A DNA stretch of 7,511 bases from Chloroflexota bacterium (GTDB taxonomy: Bacteria; Chloroflexota; Anaerolineae; Fen-1058). Below the pieces are notes generated by a model that saw nothing but the letters and a program-made list of their open reading frames with translations, made no database searches and was not told the DNA's origin. Location of the stretch: assembly GCA_016219235.1 (NCBI GenBank), contig JACRBO010000024.1, positions 1 through 7,511 of the forward strand. Reading direction: 5' to 3'. Made by a program: the position numbers and the translations under genes. This document shows positions 6,051 to 7,511 of the stretch, one piece after another (the stretch's first letter is position 1; the number at the start of each line of letters is the position of its first letter).

Positions 6051-7511
6051 TTATCGTCGCGCCAGCGGCACATACAGCCGATAGGGAATCAGCGGCTCCA
6101 GAATCGCAAAGCCTTTCACGTTACTCGCACCGCCACCCGGTGCGGGATTGAGCACCTTCACACTGGCCGAACCGGGCTCGACCAGATCGCCGGGGCTAAG
6201 GTAGAACCGCAGCGTGTTGGCGTTGACGTACTGCGTCGAAACCTCCGCGTCGTTCCACAGCACCTTCGATTCCGGCAAGAAGTTGTTGCCCGTGATGGTC
6301 ACGATGATTTGCGACACGGGCACGAGATCAAGCGCGCGACCACTGGCCGGGCTGATCTGCGTGATGCCCGGCATCGGATTGAAGTGCGGATATTCTACGT
6401 CGATGGCGATGGGGCCGGACTGCGACGTCGCGTCGGGCAGACTTGGCCCGCTGACGAGCGTGCTGTTTTGCACCGTGATCGCACCGAGACCGGGCTGGGC
6501 CACATCGGCGGCGAGGAGTTGCGCGCGCAAGAGTTGACTGCTGACAAAGGTCGTGGTGCGCGCTGCGCCGTTGAACAGCACGATCGTATTTGCGGCGAAG
6601 TTATCGCCCTGCACTTCCACCGTGATCGGCCCGCTGCCGGCCAGCGCGCCGGGCAGGTTGATCTGGCTGATCGACGGGATGGGCAGCGCTCCGGCCGCCA
6701 GTACGTTGAACGATTTCGGCTCGCTGCTGCCGCCGCCGGGCGAGGGCGTGTTGACGGAGACGACGGCGCTACTGACTGAAGCCACATCGGCGGCCGTGAG
6801 ACTGGCAATCAACTGCGTCTCGTTCACGAAGATCGTGGGCCGCGGTGAGCCGTTGTAGCGTACGGTCGAACTCACTGTGAAGTCTGCGCCGTTCACCGTC
6901 AGCGAGAATGCACCCGAACCCGCGATGCGTGAAGTGGGCGCGAGGGACGAGAGGACCGGTCGGGGGTTGCCGACCAACAGCGCGACGACTGCATCATCGG
7001 TGTAGCCCGTCGCGTAAACGACTTTCCCCGACGGATGTGCGGCCACCCCGCGTGCGCCGTCAAGCCACGGCAAGCCGTTCCTCACGATCGTGTCGGAGTA
7101 AGTCAGCAGACCCGTCTGCGGATCGCGCTCGTAGATCGTGACGCCGTCGGTGTTGAAGGCCGAGACCAACAGATGCTTGCCGTCGGGCATCAGCGTCAGA
7201 TCGGTGGCCGCGTCGTGATACAGAATGCTCATGCGGCAGTCGAGGTAAGTGAGTTTGCCGTCGGCCGGATTGCGCTTGAACGTGCAGGTTGCATCGCTGT
7301 CATAGGCGGCGGTGTAAACGAAGTTGCCGTCCGGGCTGACGATGACGCGGAACACGCCGTTGAGTCCTGCCGCCGCAGTGGTGGTCAACACTTGCAGTGA
7401 CGTGAGTTGACCGGTACTGGCGTCGCGCTTGAGTGTGAGCAGCGAATCCGACGTGTAACCTGTGGCATACACATTCTTGCCATCCGGGCTGACGGCCAGA
7501 CCGTACGCGCC
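6051..7511 (-). CDS. Secreted beta-propeller protein with three IPT/TIG-like domains; 5' partial
   Basis: The frame is open to the right edge: the codons before the GTG at 7472 read GAYGLAVSPDGKN and continue a propeller blade. The gene therefore starts outside the window and the GTG is internal. Of the 486 visible residues, about 1-181 are YVTN/lactonase-like propeller blades (SPDGKNVYATGY, SPDGNFVYTAAY, MPDGKHLLVSAF, HPSGKVVYATGY, each followed by a TG-L or DG-L turn). Residues 182-272, 276-373 and 378-471 are three Ig-like IPT/TIG domains with the pattern (V/T)xGxxFxxxSxVxxN and xFVN or xYVN. The first and third end in PSPGGG and PAPGGG loops. The C-terminus is YRLYVPLARR, similar in type to the tail of the neighbouring large secreted protein. 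Despite the lactonase-like fold no enzymatic role can be claimed. Such proteins are usually exported; the signal peptide would lie outside the window. The stop is TAA at 6051-6053. Confidence 0.9.
   Translation of the reverse strand, partial: GAYGLAVSPDGKNVYATGYTSDSLLTLKRDASTGQLTSLQVLTTTAAAGLNGVFRVIVSPDGNFVYTAAYDSDATCTFKRNPADGKLTYLDCRMSILYHDAATDLTLMPDGKHLLVSAFNTDGVTIYERDPQTGLLTYSDTIVRNGLPWLDGARGVAAHPSGKVVYATGYTDDAVVALLVGNPRPVLSSLAPTSRIAGSGAFSLTVNGADFTVSSTVRYNGSPRPTIFVNETQLIASLTAADVASVSSAVVSVNTPSPGGGSSEPKSFNVLAAGALPIPSISQINLPGALAGSGPITVEVQGDNFAANTIVLFNGAARTTTFVSSQLLRAQLLAADVAQPGLGAITVQNSTLVSGPSLPDATSQSGPIAIDVEYPHFNPMPGITQISPASGRALDLVPVSQIIVTITGNNFLPESKVLWNDAEVSTQYVNANTLRFYLSPGDLVEPGSASVKVLNPAPGGGASNVKGFAILEPLIPYRLYVPLARR

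Noticed and set aside
5144..6073. Minus-strand open frame (309 codons) opposite the tandem repeats
   Set aside because: It crosses the terminator and the repeat units, its Cys/Arg/His-rich repeats mirror the plus-strand repeats, and no known domain is visible.
5937..6779. Plus-strand open frame (280 codons) through the terminator and opposite the propeller/IPT gene
   Set aside because: It overlaps the terminator hairpin, has an Arg/His-rich composition without domains, and is antisense to a gene with clear IPT and propeller motifs.

Overview
The window is GC-rich and densely coding. It holds three protein genes: two are cut by the window edges and one is complete. The best guess for the host is a member of the Chloroflexota (Chloroflexi). 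This rests on the short C-terminal tails of the two secreted proteins (GVYLPTVLK and YRLYVPLARR), which resemble tails I recall from exported proteins of that phylum, on the heptamer repeat array, and on the domain style of the surface proteins. It is an inference; no rRNA or other marker gene is present.

Layout: (1) Positions 2-1150 (+) encode the E2 acyltransferase of a 2-oxo acid dehydrogenase complex, most likely pyruvate dehydrogenase. The gene enters from the left edge, so half of its lipoyl domain is missing from view. A short dispersed-repeat-like sequence sits in frame in its interdomain linker. (2) Positions 1150-1262 hold an array of ten 7-base units that begins on the last base of the E2 stop codon and runs into a strong rho-independent terminator. 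(3) A good sigma-70-type promoter (1289-1317) and a ribosome binding site lead into a 1536-residue secreted protein (1358-5968, +). It has a signal peptide, a large N-terminal domain of a recognisable but functionally uncharacterised family, a carboxypeptidase-regulatory-like domain, two DUF11-type domains (the second split by an inserted P-domain-like module), four near-identical repeats of about 106 residues, and a short conserved-looking C-terminal tail. (4) A 17-bp hairpin between convergent genes (5997-6033) ends that gene. (5) Positions 6051-7511 (-) encode the C-terminal part of another secreted protein: a YVTN/lactonase-like beta-propeller followed by three IPT/TIG-like domains, again ending in a YxPL-type tail.

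E2 is cytoplasmic central metabolism and is insulated from the rest by its terminator. The two large proteins look like cell-surface or extracellular proteins built from beta-sandwich and propeller modules. They are convergent and so not in one operon, but their similar C-terminal tails suggest a shared export or anchoring route. I see no defence system, mobile element with a transposase, CRISPR array or RNA gene. The most interesting points are the shared C-terminal tail, the domain-within-domain insertion, and the two small repeat families in and just after the E2 gene.
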